From Blastomussa wellsi (taxonomy: Eukaryota; Cnidaria; Anthozoa; Scleractinia; Plerogyridae): DNA of 64,000 nucleotides. Within the stretch, counting starts at the first letter, position 1; every line of letters starts with the position of its first letter. The position numbers and the translations under genes are program-made. Of this stretch, positions 52,037-62,559 are shown piece after piece. The stretch is from contig OX393561.1 of NCBI GenBank assembly GCA_947652115.1, positions 7,882,351-7,946,350 on the forward strand. Reading direction: 5' to 3'. The notes below the pieces were generated by a model. It did no database searches and was not told where the DNA came from. It was given only the letters and a program-made list of their open reading frames with translations.

Positions 52037-54640
52037 CTAAATGAGATTATAAGAGAAGCGCTCATTTTTTATTGTGCGAAGCTGCTGACTGATTTGGACG
52101 TTCCCAGCACTTATTTGTAACGGACTTTCAGATTGCCACACCTTGGTGCAAACTGGGTTGAGGTGATAATGTCGTGTGGAAGTTGTTGGCTGATACCTTA
52201 GAGTGTTCTTGTTCCAGAAGTTGTATGCTTCAAAACGACCAAAGCAATACGTTTTGTCATCGTCTTCGCTGTAGCCTTCAATAATCGAGGTCAGCGGTTT
52301 CCTGCATCCAGCACACGTTCTTATCCCCCCACTGATACTTTTAATGACAAGGGGCGCACTTGGTGGAGGGTCACTGGGTTTGGCACTTTTCCTGATTACC
52401 ACAGTTGTGTCGCCAATAGCTTCAGCGGTAAATTGATGGGATCTCTCCTCATCCCCGGTGGCCTGGGGCGGTAGTGCTGCCTGTTCTCGTGGGCGCTTCC
52501 GGGGTGGCACTTTGGTTCCAACTGATTTGGGTGCAGATGATGTGCTGACTCGGGTTAAACTCCTTCCTGGGAAACTTGTAACTATCTGCTCAACCCTTTC
52601 TGTGTGAATGGCAACTGCGACACAGTGATGGCATATATTGTTTCTACTGAAAAAGCTGCAGGAACAGGAACACTTGCCGCTCTTTAAAAGCTGTACTTTG
52701 CATGGAAGTGATGCACCACTATCAACCAAAAAGGAGCCCATCTGAAACCCCTCTCGCAAACCCTTGTTGTGGATGAGGGCTTTCGCCTTTTCTAAAAGGC
52801 TGGATAGCTCTTCTCTGGAAAACTGACCCTCTAGTTGCCCAAGGTCAACAGAACTGCTTGTGGTGGATGATGTCTTGGAGGAAGAACTTGATGAGCTTGG
52901 TGCAAACTTGAAGTTTTTGCACTGTTTGTAGGCATGTGGGTCTGGGCATAGCTTCGAAATGTGCTTCATTGCATTCTTCCTCTCTTCCATGGTCATCTCA
53001 CCATATTCTTCTCTGGGCATGTGCTGTTTAAATGCATCGGATACTTCCCACTTGTCGGAAAGTCCAAACCAGGCTAATTCAGTTTCCATATCCTGTGATT
53101 CTTGGAAATCGTAGAGGGACACTACAAAGCGATCCAACTCCTGGGGGATGAAGTTGTTCCATTCTTTTAGCATGGAATTCATGGCTTCTGAAATGTTCTG
53201 CAAGTATGGCTCCTCCCCAAGCCCAAGCTCATGCACAACATACTTGGCCATTCTTTCTCTCATATCCTCCAATTTACACTTGCGGAAGTATTCAACAAAC
53301 TCTGGCTCTTTACGTTCCGATGCCTCTAACCGGTGCCAGTCTTGCATCAGATGTGCCACTCTTGCATCAAACTCCTTCTTGGAGTTGGACCACAGAAGAC
53401 CAGTTCCTTTAGCATAAATGTCCTCAATGATTCTACCACTTAGGGCTTGAGAAAGGCCGAGACGCCGTAGCTTCTCCTTGACATTTTTCTTGCTATGCAA
53501 GTAACATAGCAGCGGGTGAGATTGAGGGCAACCTGCCGCAATGGCATTACGCAGAGCTGACTCGTTGTCTGTTCCAGTTGCATGAAGAAAGTTACCGAGC
53601 CCAGGTACAGCTCTTAATAAACAGTGGAGAAACGACAGATATGTAGATTCCTCCTTTGTCATGCAAACCATAACTGGCCCAAGAAGAGAAGGGGGGTGAG
53701 TGGTACCTTTCACAGTAAGCATGGGGTTTTTGTAAGTGGTTACAAGCAGATAAAATGGCCCTAACTGGAATGTGATGTCCAACCCAAGCTCTGAAACCAA
53801 ATTGGGTTTCTTATGACAGCAGAAACGTACGATGTCATCTACCTGCCGGTCTGTGAAGAGCATCACTGTTGGCAGATCATTGCAAGTAACTTCGCGGATG
53901 AATCCTGAATAAGACCCCTTCTGGAGCTCAAGCACTGCCATTAGTGGATCATTGTTACCTTTTGATGCTGCAGAGGATGTCAGGCCCAGCTGATGCTTTA
54001 CGTTTTTTACTTGCCGGACATTTCTTGGCAGAGAGCTCACACTCTCTGCACCACAAACCCCACCACTGTCCTTAATTGTCTTGAAGAGTGCACGCTTGGG
54101 ATTTGTTTTCTGCTCTGTCAGGTTTTCAACAAGGCGCTGTTTTGTGCTTTCCTTTGTCTTGACATATGGTGGTGCTGATGATTCTGGCTTGCGATTGCCA
54201 CGAGGAGCAACTTTAAACTTTCTTGGCTTTCCTTCCCAATAATAATGAACTAATGCCAAAGAAAACCATTTATCGATTGATTTGCCATATTCGATAGTGA
54301 CAATGGTCTTGTGAAATCCAGGGCAGGATTTGCAAATATACGGGCGTCTTCTCACTGATATGTCTGCTTCTGATGAAACCTTGTACAATAAGGAAACTTG
54401 ACCTTCAAAGTTCTTTGTAACACAATACAACTTCTCTCTATTTCCTTTCATTGTCCATGCCCCATTGTCATCGCAAAAGACATCTTTCCTATTGCCTAAG
54501 GAATCTAGGTCGATGATAAAAGTTCCAGTATCTTGAATAGCATAAGGCATCCGTGAGGAAATCAGCTCGGGGTTATCCATCCTACAGTTCATGAGGAGCG
54601 GTATGATAAACGGATTTTCCAGACTCTCTAATGTAACCAT
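52037..54640 (-). CDS. SWIM-zinc protein with MULE-like transposase core
   Basis: An 867-residue open frame. N-part CKSCPGFHKTIVTIEYG is a zinc knuckle-like segment. MULE-like RNase H fold: ELGLDITFQLGPFYLL (Asp), FLHATGTDNESALRNA (Asp), LLCYLHSKKNVKEKL, and YLQNISEAMNSMLKEW (Glu). SWIM finger: CSCSCSFFSRNNICHH. C-terminal CAGCRKPL zinc motif. All three acidic positions are present. It may be a captured Mutator-type transposase or a targeting factor. ATG at 54640 is the first Met of the open frame; the same frame is open upstream to a TGA at about 54723. The Ser-rich linker near 53.0-52.85 kb is low complexity. Confidence 0.75.
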   Translation of the reverse strand: MVTLESLENPFIIPLLMNCRMDNPELISSRMPYAIQDTGTFIIDLDSLGNRKDVFCDDNGAWTMKGNREKLYCVTKNFEGQVSLLYKVSSEADISVRRRPYICKSCPGFHKTIVTIEYGKSIDKWFSLALVHYYWEGKPRKFKVAPRGNRKPESSAPPYVKTKESTKQRLVENLTEQKTNPKRALFKTIKDSGGVCGAESVSSLPRNVRQVKNVKHQLGLTSSAASKGNNDPLMAVLELQKGSYSGFIREVTCNDLPTVMLFTDRQVDDIVRFCCHKKPNLVSELGLDITFQLGPFYLLVTTYKNPMLTVKGTTHPPSLLGPVMVCMTKEESTYLSFLHCLLRAVPGLGNFLHATGTDNESALRNAIAAGCPQSHPLLCYLHSKKNVKEKLRRLGLSQALSGRIIEDIYAKGTGLLWSNSKKEFDARVAHLMQDWHRLEASERKEPEFVEYFRKCKLEDMRERMAKYVVHELGLGEEPYLQNISEAMNSMLKEWNNFIPQELDRFVVSLYDFQESQDMETELAWFGLSDKWEVSDAFKQHMPREEYGEMTMEERKNAMKHISKLCPDPHAYKQCKNFKFAPSSSSSSSKTSSTTSSSVDLGQLEGQFSREELSSLLEKAKALIHNKGLREGFQMGSFLVDSGASLPCKVQLLKSGKCSCSCSFFSRNNICHHCVAVAIHTERVEQIVTSFPGRSLTRVSTSSAPKSVGTKVPPRKRPREQAALPPQATGDEERSHQFTAEAIGDTTVVIRKSAKPSDPPPSAPLVIKSISGGIRTCAGCRKPLTSIIEGYSEDDDKTYCFGRFEAYNFWNKNTLRYQPTTSTRHYHLNPVCTKVWQSESPLQISAGNVQISQQLRTIKNERFSYNLI

Positions 54641-56872
54641 CCTGCACCCTTCCTGGCCTTCAAAGAGCCTTACATTTCGTCCTTCATATGATGTGGTGAT
54701 GTGGAAATGTCCAAGTTGGCATCACTTGCACGTGCCTATAAATATGAAGAATATACTTCAGGCCTGTTTATGAGCGTTTTGACTGACCTCACCCCCGTTT
54801 AGTTTGCAAGCACTTCCAAATAAGCAAATGAACAAGCGCAGAATCAAAAACCAGATGCTACGAAAAATAGCGAGTGTTTCAGAGAGAGTTTTGTAGAAAC
54901 AAGATTAAGACGGATTCCGCTCAACATTCAAGCAATGAGTGCGGCAATTAATTACCAAAACACTCGCATTGATCACAGTTAACACATTGAAAACTGAAAC
55001 ATCTCACTGTAGTTAAGTTCTCCAAATGACCCCTTGATGAAATTGATTAAATTGTATAAAATCCTAAGTATTCTAGAGAAAAGAGATGTCTAATCTCATA
55101 ACAATTGCTTAATATAAGACAAGCATCATTTTGTTTTTAACTGACATGCACCATCTTTTTGGGGTGAGTTGTGATTTGATTTTCCTTGAATGGGTACCGG
55201 GTAAGCTTGGCAGCTAAATTTTTGCTTTTTTGTTCTGAAATGCTTTCTTCGTATAACTTTTAAAGTTGCTCACTCACTGCTTGAATGTCCAGTGGAAATC
55301 ATCTTAGGCGTGTACAGCAAGGTAGAGAATATAGTGAAAATTTTCATTTACAGACCCACCCAAGTCAGTCATACATACATGTATATTACAAAATTGTACA
55401 AAAGTAAAGATACAGAATAATATTAGTACACAAATCCTTCTGTAAATGTGATAGGATATGAAACTGTGAAATGAGGACAAAAAAAATAGTCATACATTGC
55501 ATGAAGCAGTTGTAAGCCCAAGACGTTTCATATAATAAATGGGGATGCAAGAGGCTTACAGTAACATTTCAGACTTGTACGGTACCACTCCTGCTTAAGT
55601 AGTAGTTAACTTACCTCAATTGCCTCAGGGGAACTGCTGGTGCCCGTACAAGTGTCATCATCATCACTTAATATTACTACTTCAGGAGGAGGAGAGGCTC
55701 TGTGCATAAAAATATCCATAATATGCATTATGTTTAGAGAAAAAATACTTTCCTTGACACTGGCCTATGACAGTAATAATGCCTGATACTCTATTAATTG
55801 AAAATAAAGTTACTCAGTTGGTTCCTAAAGACCCAAACAGAAATTAAACAGAAATTTTATGTGATAAAGGAAAATATGATGGTTTAATAGTCCACTGTAA
55901 GAGACACCATCACAATCATCATTTCCATTTCAATTTTCCCATTATTTCAAATTACAACTGCATGATTTTCTACTTTGTTTTCACAACTTTACGAAACCCT
56001 TCCTTGAAGTTTTTCTTACTTGAGATTGTTTTAAATTAGAGGCACTACCTCCTCAGGAATTTATTGGTTTTTGTTAATTGTTCACTAAAGAAAGCAGCTA
56101 CTGACCTTCTTTGTCCACTTTCCGCCAAGAACACATTGAGCCGGCAAACAACATCATCTTCATTCTTATCATCATCATCTTCAATAAATTCAAAACCACA
56201 AATATAATTAATTAAATTTTCTTGTAACCTTATGTCATTGGCCCTGTTATTAACTCTCCACCTGTACATCATGGATCTATCATTATTTATGGCCAGTCAG
56301 TGGCTTACAAAATAACAATTTTCACATGATTTACTAAATTATGCATAAATAATTAAAACTGTTAAGGCACAAAATGGTGTCACGTCATTTTGGAAGAAAA
56401 TATCCCATCAAACTACTCAAACTACTCAATGAAAGACATTATTTTTTTTACGAATTACTAAAAGCCTTAGCTTTAATCACAGCTTGTCTTATTACACATG
56501 GAATTATAAAAAGAAACTTACCATTTTGAGAGGCATCAGAGCCGACATAAATGGTTTTATTTCAAAAAACCTTTAGCCACTACTTCCATTAAAGATGGAA
56601 AAAGCTTACCGTAAGTTGAGATTTTAGTAACAAGCTTGGCACTTACCGTCTTCAAAGGCATCAAGGACGCCAGGCAAGGAATAATCGTCTAGAAATAGAG
56701 AGGAGGCAGTTATCAAGGAAAGATGAGGTTTCGAATTTGCATGTTCACGGCTTCCACAGTTTACTCAAAAGTCAGAGATGCAAACGATTATAAATTCAAA
56801 TATATTCACTCACCATCCCGCGTGCCAGCCATCATGACGAAGGACTGCGCCTGCAATCATCTGACCAGCGGT
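54641..56872 (-). other. Probable 5' exons of the SWIM/MULE-like gene
   Basis: Splice-bounded minus-strand segments: a first exon near 56836 ending MMAGTRD before GTGAGT; 56690-56652 ending LDAFED before GTAAGT; one ending DASQN before GTAAGT at about 56522; about 56271-56105 (YRWRVNNRAND to CRLNVFLAESGQRR) before GTCAGT; and 55698-55613 (SPPPEVVILSDDDD) before GTAAGT. They lead from the right terminal repeat toward the 867-residue frame. The last join, at TTTATAG near 54737, runs out of frame as I read it, so linkage is tentative. Confidence 0.4.
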
Positions 56873-57084
56873 AATAAACACAAAATGAAAACAACAAGAT
56901 GGCGGATCGGTGAATTCGACCAAAACGAATACCGAAGGGGTAACGTCTCTTTTTTCCTTTTTTCTAGGATAGTATATTAGGTAGTCCATCTGGGTAGTCC
57001 ATTTGAGAGTCCACTAGGGTAGTCCATTTGGTAGTCCATATGGGGTAGTCCATGGACTTGGGGTCAGCGAAATGTACCGACCCG
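56873..57084 (-). repeat. Right inverted terminal repeat
   Basis: Inverse of the left end, with the same iterons as GGTAGTCCAT words (56978-57056) and the same inner block (AAGATGGCGGATCGGTGAAT at about 56898). A few substitutions separate the two ends. Confidence 0.85.
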
Positions 57085-57342
57085 TTTGCGGCCGTGACCG
57101 TTTTAGCCCGATGGGCCGTTGGAGGTTTCCCGCGCATCGGCGCTACTAGGGAGGTTTTCGCAGATTCGACCGAGTAGGGTGGTCATTTGGCTGAAGTCGG
57201 AGCTCAGCTTCGTAAAGGCCGTTTCGACGCTGAAAGGTTGGCCCGGTGGGCCGGTTCCTGGAGCCGGTAGCTCAGCATTTTCACCCGGTAGGCTTTCAGA
57301 TGTAACAGCTATATAAAGGCTCTGATCCGCGCCATCACCCAT
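57085..57342 (-). pseudogene. DIRS-1 gag, N-terminal part
   Basis: ATG at 57342 (MGDGADQSLYIAVTSES), a Pro/Gly linker and an amphipathic helix (FTKLSSDFSQMTTLLGRICE). A TAA at 57103-57105 precedes NGHGRK and the insertion point. Past the ISL2EU-like element the same phase gives QRTSVSSTSSEEE at 45038. The TAA is the only stop on this side and may have arisen after inactivation. Confidence 0.65.
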
Positions 57343-57577
57343 GGCGCGAGAAAGATCAAGGTTCGCTAAAACGGGTAGAAACGTTAGCTTCCAATTGAAA
57401 ATGTATAGGAAACGCAGAACTTAGTACTTACGCACTGTAAGCCGTTTCTCGAAGGTAAATTCTGCGACAGAAGTAGAAAAAGTTTTTTAGAGATAAATAA
57501 CGCGTGTGATTGACTCACGAGCTATCATGCAATTGACTTGCTAGCATGCGCATGCTTCTCATGTAGCTCCGCAGTGA

Positions 57578-58726
57578 CTAGGACTGGGGACGAGATAGAA
57601 TTGTAAGTTGGATGTTCTCACAGAAGTGTTTTCCCATCTCTTTTCGTAACTTAAACAGGGCTTTAAGGCTAGCTTTTTTCAGTTCTTGCCTTGCAAGGGT
57701 AAAATTTCCATAAGGGCAAAAAGTCAACCCTAGATACCTATAGGACTTTGCGTTTTCCAATTTATTTACTCCACACCTAAAGGAATAGTTATTTAGTGCT
57801 TTGCCACTCTTGTTAAATATCATAGCTTTTGTTTTGTCTAGGTTCACTTTTAGGTCTGCCTTTTCACAGAATGATTCCAACTTATTGAGAATAGTTTGTA
57901 AGCCTTTTGCGGATCTTGCGAAAATCACTAAATCGTCCGCATACAACAAACAGCTTGTGGGTCGTTCTCTTAACATGACTTTAGTTATGGAAGGTATGTT
58001 TAGGGTTTCAGGTAGGTCACTCGGATAGATATTAAAAAGGGTGGGTGACAACATGCACCCTTGCTTCACACCGTTATGACATAGGAATGTTTGGGTTATT
58101 TTGTTCTCAACTTTAACTGCTGACTTGTCGTTTGAGTACATGGACATCAGTACTTCTAAAAAGTGTCCTTTTACACCTACTGTTCTGAGCTTGTCAAATA
58201 ATTTATTTCTTGGTACACGATCAAAGGCTTTGCTAAAATAGACAAAACAGGAAAATAATAAATTTGGTTGTCTTTGTGATTTTGATTTTACATGCTTGTC
58301 AATTAGCATTTTCAAAATGAAGATACTATCAACTGTACCATGCATTTTTCTAAAGCCACCTTGTTCAGCTTTCAGAATTCCTTTTTTGGTCGCGTAGTCG
58401 TACAGTCTGTTATTAAGAATGGATGTGAACAGTTTACTGAGCGATGACAGTAGCGTGATGCCTCGGTAATTTTACACTTTAGATGGATCATCTTTTTTGT
58501 GTACTGGTACAATCATTCCTAAACTCCAAAGCAGAGGGTATTTACCGGTGCTTAGGACTCGGTTAAATAAAGTTATCAAGTGTCTCTTTGTAAGATCCCT
58601 TCCCGACTTTTAATACTTCGTTCAATATATTGTCTATGCCTGGGGCTTTGTTCATTTTCAATTTACATATTGCAGTATCGAACTCTTCATCCGATATTAA
58701 ATAGTCTAGTGGCCCTGTCTCGTTTT
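57578..58726 (-). pseudogene. LINE-1 reverse transcriptase, fingers and palm
   Basis: In broken frames: LDYLISDEEFDTAICKLKM, NKAPGIDNILNEVLK, NYRGITLLSSLSKLFTSIL. Then the clean 57.6-58.35 kb frame gives FVYFSKAFDRVPRNKLFDKL, HNGVKQGCMLSPTLFNIY, CLLYADDLVIF (catalytic YADD) and SYRYLGLTF. After NIQLT it runs into the DIRS-1 terminus. Two or three stops or indels lie between 58.35 and 58.65 kb. It continues at 30331. Confidence 0.8.
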
Positions 58727-58754
58727 CTTTGGATTTCCTGAGGTCCTCCTTCTC

Positions 58755-59261
58755 TCAACAGTTGTTTTGAGGCCCCTCATTCTGTTGTTTAAAATATTTA
58801 TAGAACTCTTCCGCTCTTGATGTCTGCACTCTTCCTGTTTTCCTTTTTCTAAGGTTAAATATGTTACCAATCTGTTTCCAAGTGTCTTTGGGATTCTGGT
58901 AATCGATGTCGGCTATTTTTTTACTAAGGTACAAGTGTTTCTTTCGTTTGCAAGTTCTTTTAAAACTTTTTTTCTGCCGTAGAAGGGTTCTCAATTGAGA
59001 ATTATCAGGGTTGCGAGAAATTTGTTTCCCCAGTGATTTTAGGTTTTCTTTTTCTGTTTCACATTCCTGATCAAACCAATTTTTCCTTTGTTTATAGCCG
59101 TCGATTGGCTTTTGAGACTTCAGACCAGCTGTTTTGCACGCCTCAACTAGGGCTTGGCTCACTAGTTCGGTCGCTATGTTAACATTTTCATGTGATGAAG
59201 CTTCTCCTAGCTTGGATTGAAATTTTTGTGATTCCAGACACTTTTTTAATCTGTCCTTCAA
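58755..59261 (-). pseudogene. LINE-1 linker between endonuclease and RT
   Basis: A 168-codon basic frame (KQRKNWFDQECETEKENL, FKRTCKRKKHLYLSKKIADI, PKDTWKQIGNIFN) matches the linker of CR1/L2-like ORF2 proteins. It ends before the RT with a frame break. Confidence 0.6.
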
Positions 59262-59413
59262 CTTGATGTTCTAACATAGCTTATTGTGTTCGGTAGGTTT
59301 GCGACTTGATAATGAGCTAAAAGAATCTGATCTTGCCATATTAGCTTTAATCGCATATGAAAAATGACAGTGGTCTATCGTACATTTCTTAGAATGTTTT
59401 TGGAACCTATGGC

Positions 59414-60136
59414 TTAATCAACAACACTGCTACCATTGTAGTGGAAGCAGGTCTTTTTACCGTTCAGATCACCAACAATCCTTCCGTTTAGAATCCGCAA
59501 ATTTAGTGCAGTGCAAGTTTCTAATAAGCTGCGACCCCTGGGATTTACAGTGCCTGAGTCTTGCGACTGCCTTGTGTATTGTTCATCAGCTTCGTAGTCT
59601 TCGGGGACATTTATGAAAGTGTTGTCATCGTCTAATATCGTTTCTCTTATATCGCAGGTCCGTGCATTGAAATCACCCTGAACGACAATATCGCCCTTTT
59701 GTGAAAAACGAAGCAATTCCACTTCTAATTCTCCAATTAAATCCTCGCTGTTGCTTCTTTTAGTGTTAGATGGACTTAAGTAGACGGTCCCGAGGAAAAT
59801 GTCCTTTTGAAAATTAAAATAAGTTCTATCGAGTTTGCACCAAATAGTGTTTTTGTTTTTAGTTGGAACGTACGAGACACCTTCGGATAGTTTTCGATTT
59901 ACATATACAGATAGGCCCCCGAAGGCTCGTTTTCCCGATTTGTCTCGGCACTTAATAAAATGCTGAAAGTTAGGAATATTCAGCTCTGCGTCATACGTCG
60001 CATGCGTTTCGACAATTGCAAATGTGTCATGCTTGTTGATAATATCTATGAAATCATCTGTTCTCAACTTATTTCCCAGTATACTACTATTATACCCATT
60101 AATGTTCCAGAAACCTATTCGTAGAGGACGTGACAT
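59414..60136 (-). pseudogene. LINE-1 EEP (AP-like) endonuclease
   Basis: Begins MSRPLRIGFWNINGYNSS. Catalytic-type blocks: FWNINGY, IVETHATYD (metal Glu), GLSVYVNRKLS, IVVQGDFNART (Asp and Asn) and RSLLETCTALNLRILNG. A TAA right after NGSSVVD cuts it just before the final SDH block that the family carries. The rest of ORF2 follows after a frame break. Confidence 0.75.
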
Positions 60137-60163
60137 AAACTAGTGGCAAAGAGAAAAAGCCAT

Positions 60164-60560
60164 TTATCTTAAAACCATTTCACTTTCTCTTATGTATTCT
60201 GCTAAAAGATTCAATGCTTGGAACGGATGACTTATCTGATTGCTTGCTTGGTGTTGCGAATTGAGTGCCTGTGGTCTTGCCGGGCCTTCAAAGCGCACGT
60301 TTCGGCGATTTATGATTGTGTTGGAGTTTCTTGATAAGCTTTCAACATTTCTGCCACGTAGACCAAGATGATGTTTGATGTTTGTAACAAGTTTCCTGGT
60401 GCCGATTATGTTATTCAAATGAACATCATCATAAAATACTTGCTCATTTATGTTGCCATAAATGTCACTTGTCACCCTCATGTTGTTAATGAATGTCACA
60501 CCCAGATTCTCGCATAAGCTTTCATAAAAACAATTGATTTCATCGATTGACTTATGTTGC
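60164..60560 (-). pseudogene. LINE-1 ORF1 remnant, SGNH-esterase-like C-terminus
   Basis: Open from about 60556: LCENLGVTFINN, then YDDVHLNNIIGTRKLVTNI, the DxxH block that ends SGNH/GDSL-type hydrolases, then a linker to EYIRESEMVLR. SGNH-type ORF1 esterases occur in some CR1/L2 LINEs. The N-terminal Ser/Gly blocks are missing; the sequence is lost or interrupted upstream, where an in-frame TGA stands. Confidence 0.6.
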
Positions 60561-60657
60561 GGTCAGATTAGCGCTAGAGATTTCATGCTAGCGTGCTTGC
60601 TTATGACGTCACTATAGCAAGTGTTGGAATGCGAGAATTCTTGTTGCGGTCAAACTG

Positions 60658-61742
60658 GGGTGTCAGTAAAACGCGGGGCCGGGGCCGGGGCCGGGGCCGG
60701 GGTCGGGGTCGGGGTCGGGGTCTCTTTTTTTAAATAATTTTTTTTTTTTAATTTTCCTTTTTGCTATTTTCTTCCTTTTCTCCTTTTTTGTTTTTGGATA
60801 ATAATGGTATTAACCAGCTTTTTCGTTTATAGCCATGAGAAATGCATGCCACACTCGTAAACAATTGCCGCCAAATTCCTGGCGAAAATATAGGAAATTA
60901 CCGATTTCAACACCTTTGGAACCGAATTCATAACATTTCTTATCATTGTGATGCAACTAAATGCTCCAGGTCGATGTTTGCAGCTCAACATCGACAATAA
61001 TTATCTAATACGATTTCTGAAGTAGAATTTTTCGGTTAATAGGAGAGCTAAGTAAGATCAGACATGAAATTAGCTTATTATAGTCGTTACATATTTTCTT
61101 ACCATGCGACTCTGCATCCGATGAATCCGATATCAAAATAACATCTGCAATGGAAGTCCATAAGTTAACTCTTAGACATCCACTATGCTCTGAAAAGGAT
61201 TTAAGCCTATACAGATGAGTTCTTATTAGCCCCAAAAGCTTATTACATAGGTCATCGGTGATGGAAAACACTCGATTCAACTGAGTTAAGCTTAAATTAA
61301 GTGCAATTCTAGAGGCTATTGATTCCGTGAATTGACTATCTTATCTTATACTCTTCCAAGAAACGAAAGGAAGGAAAATATACAAGCTGCTGCCATTATA
61401 TTTCCTTGAACTAACAAATTCGTGAGCTAAAATGAGCAGGAACTTACCATGAAAACCCGCATCACCTTCCATGATTTCCATCGTGTGAAAAGTGATAGTT
61501 CATCACGTGTCCATTTGGCGGGAAAAAAGGTTGAAAAACAACCCATGATGCTCAGCTTGTAATTCACGATTTGCTCCGATACGCTGATATTTGCTGTTAC
61601 TATCATTATTACCATTATTATCCAAAAACAAAAAAGGAGAAAAGGAAGAAAATAGCAAAAAGGAAAATTAAAAAAAAAAGTTATTTAAAAAAAGAGACCC
61701 CGGCCCCGGCCCCGGCCCCGGTCCCGCGTTTTACTGACACCC
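60658..61742. mobile_element. 1085-bp TIR element ending in GGGGCC/GGGGTC repeats, 9-bp target duplication
   Basis: GTCAAACTG flanks both sides (60649-60657 and 61743-61751). Inverted ends of about 140-155 bp begin GGGTGTCAGTAAAACGCGGG, then hexamer repeats (four GGGGCC plus three GGGGTC on the left, fewer on the right), then a T-rich tract. No gene inside; the 61005-61280 frame has no domain. A 9-bp duplication suits Mutator-type or Merlin-type enzymes (inference). Confidence 0.8.
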
Positions 61743-61743
61743 G

Positions 61744-62487
61744 TCAAACTGCAAATTCACTGCTTGCTTGTTTAGAAAGTGTTGACATAAGTAATCTAAA
61801 CACTGTCATGTTCCGCGCCAGTTTGTAGTGAGTCGCGATGGATGCACATTTGGCTCTGTTGCTTATTTTTTTTATGCTGTACCGATTGCATTGCGTAAGA
61901 AGAAGCATGGCTATGAGACGAAGAAGGAGAAGGATTTTTTTATTCCTACAACGTGGTTTATTGTCACAGACCCTGCCAACAGCTTCATCAACCACGTTAA
62001 CGCTTTTAAACTTTGCCTTGTTGACCGCTTTAACAATCTTCTGCCAGGCCTCCAAACTTCTACTACTTTCCACTTCTTCTACCCTTTCCCTCCACTCTTC
62101 GACGAGCACCGAAGCCTGAGTATCGGACCACTTGCTTTGGCTTGGTTTCGCGCCATTTTCTTCGCTTTGACTGCTTGACCCTGCTACAGGTCTACACGTT
62201 TCTGATGATGAGGAAAACATCTCTTCGACGACGTCTGCATCCCTTGTAGCTCTTGGAAAAACTGCAGGGTAAAAAGGCTGAAAAGGGGTAGCTGAAGGAA
62301 AAGAGGCTGGTGGACGCTCGATAGCCAAATCTGGGACTTGTGCGACAGCGCCATAGTTGTTTCTTTCGGTTGCATGGCCAGTCTGCCGAAAAGCTCTAAC
62401 ATCGCCTTGAAGGGGAAATTGGACTGGATAGCCATGGCCATAAGTAGAATCAAGGAAGGGATTCGGTGAAGTGTGATCCCCAGACAT
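61744..62487 (-). pseudogene. Myb/SANT-like Harbinger partner, truncated
   Basis: ATG at 62487 (MSGDHTSPNPFLDSTYG), a long Pro/Phe-rich leader, then KWSDTQASVLVEEWRERVEE and SLEAWQKIVKAVNKA, the first two trihelix helices. After about residue 170 the sequence loses the expected third helix and reads as noise until the target site of the neighbouring MITE. So it is truncated or frame-broken before the MITE insertion. Confidence 0.6.
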
Positions 62488-62559
62488 TTTTCTAATAATT
62501 TTTGCCGCCTGTTTGCAATTCGCGAAACTCTGATGCTCTGAATAAAATCGACACAGGTC

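Larger units (their letters stand above)
45046..57084. mobile_element. 12-kb ISL2EU-like DNA transposon with three long genes
   Basis: Inverted ends CGGGTCGGTACATTTCGC and GCGAAATGTACCGACCCG lie between two copies of TTTGCGG (45039-45045 and 57085-57091), an apparent 7-bp target duplication. Genes: THAP-DDE transposase (+), SWIM-YqaJ-PHD-PHD-Ulp1 protein (-), and SWIM/MULE-like protein (-) with probable extra 5' exons reaching the right end. A transposase plus a YqaJ-type nuclease is the ISL2EU layout as I recall it. Long frames are intact, so it is young. It interrupts the DIRS-1 gag gene. Confidence 0.85.
30336..57598 (-). mobile_element. DIRS-1: DIRS-type tyrosine-recombinase retrotransposon, multiply interrupted
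   Basis: Without its inserts the element is about 5 kb. On the minus strand the order is right terminus, gag (57342 to 44112), RT/RNase H (44241 to 31778, in pieces), tyrosine recombinase (32051-30819), ICR (30640-30513), left terminus. Termini share ACATGAGAAGCATGCGCATG and CTAGCAAGTCAAT as inverted repeats (30419-30451 and 57527-57562). The ICR next to the recombinase fuses copies of both ends, as in Dictyostelium DIRS1. It inserted in LINE-1. Inserts: LINE-2, the Ngaro-type element and the ISL2EU-like element. Confidence 0.85.
29784..60560 (-). mobile_element. LINE-1: EEP-type non-LTR retrotransposon split by DIRS-1
   Basis: Read on the minus strand, the 5' part lies at about 60560-57603 (SGNH-like ORF1 end, EEP endonuclease, RT). 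The 3' part lies at 30331-29784 (RT thumb and C-terminus). The two parts are separated by the whole DIRS-1 nest. At the join AATT is shared, and the RT frame runs from HFCENIQLT on one side into LIDTLASP on the other in phase. Several stops and indels show that LINE-1 was old or became so. It is the outermost layer of the stack. Confidence 0.8.
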
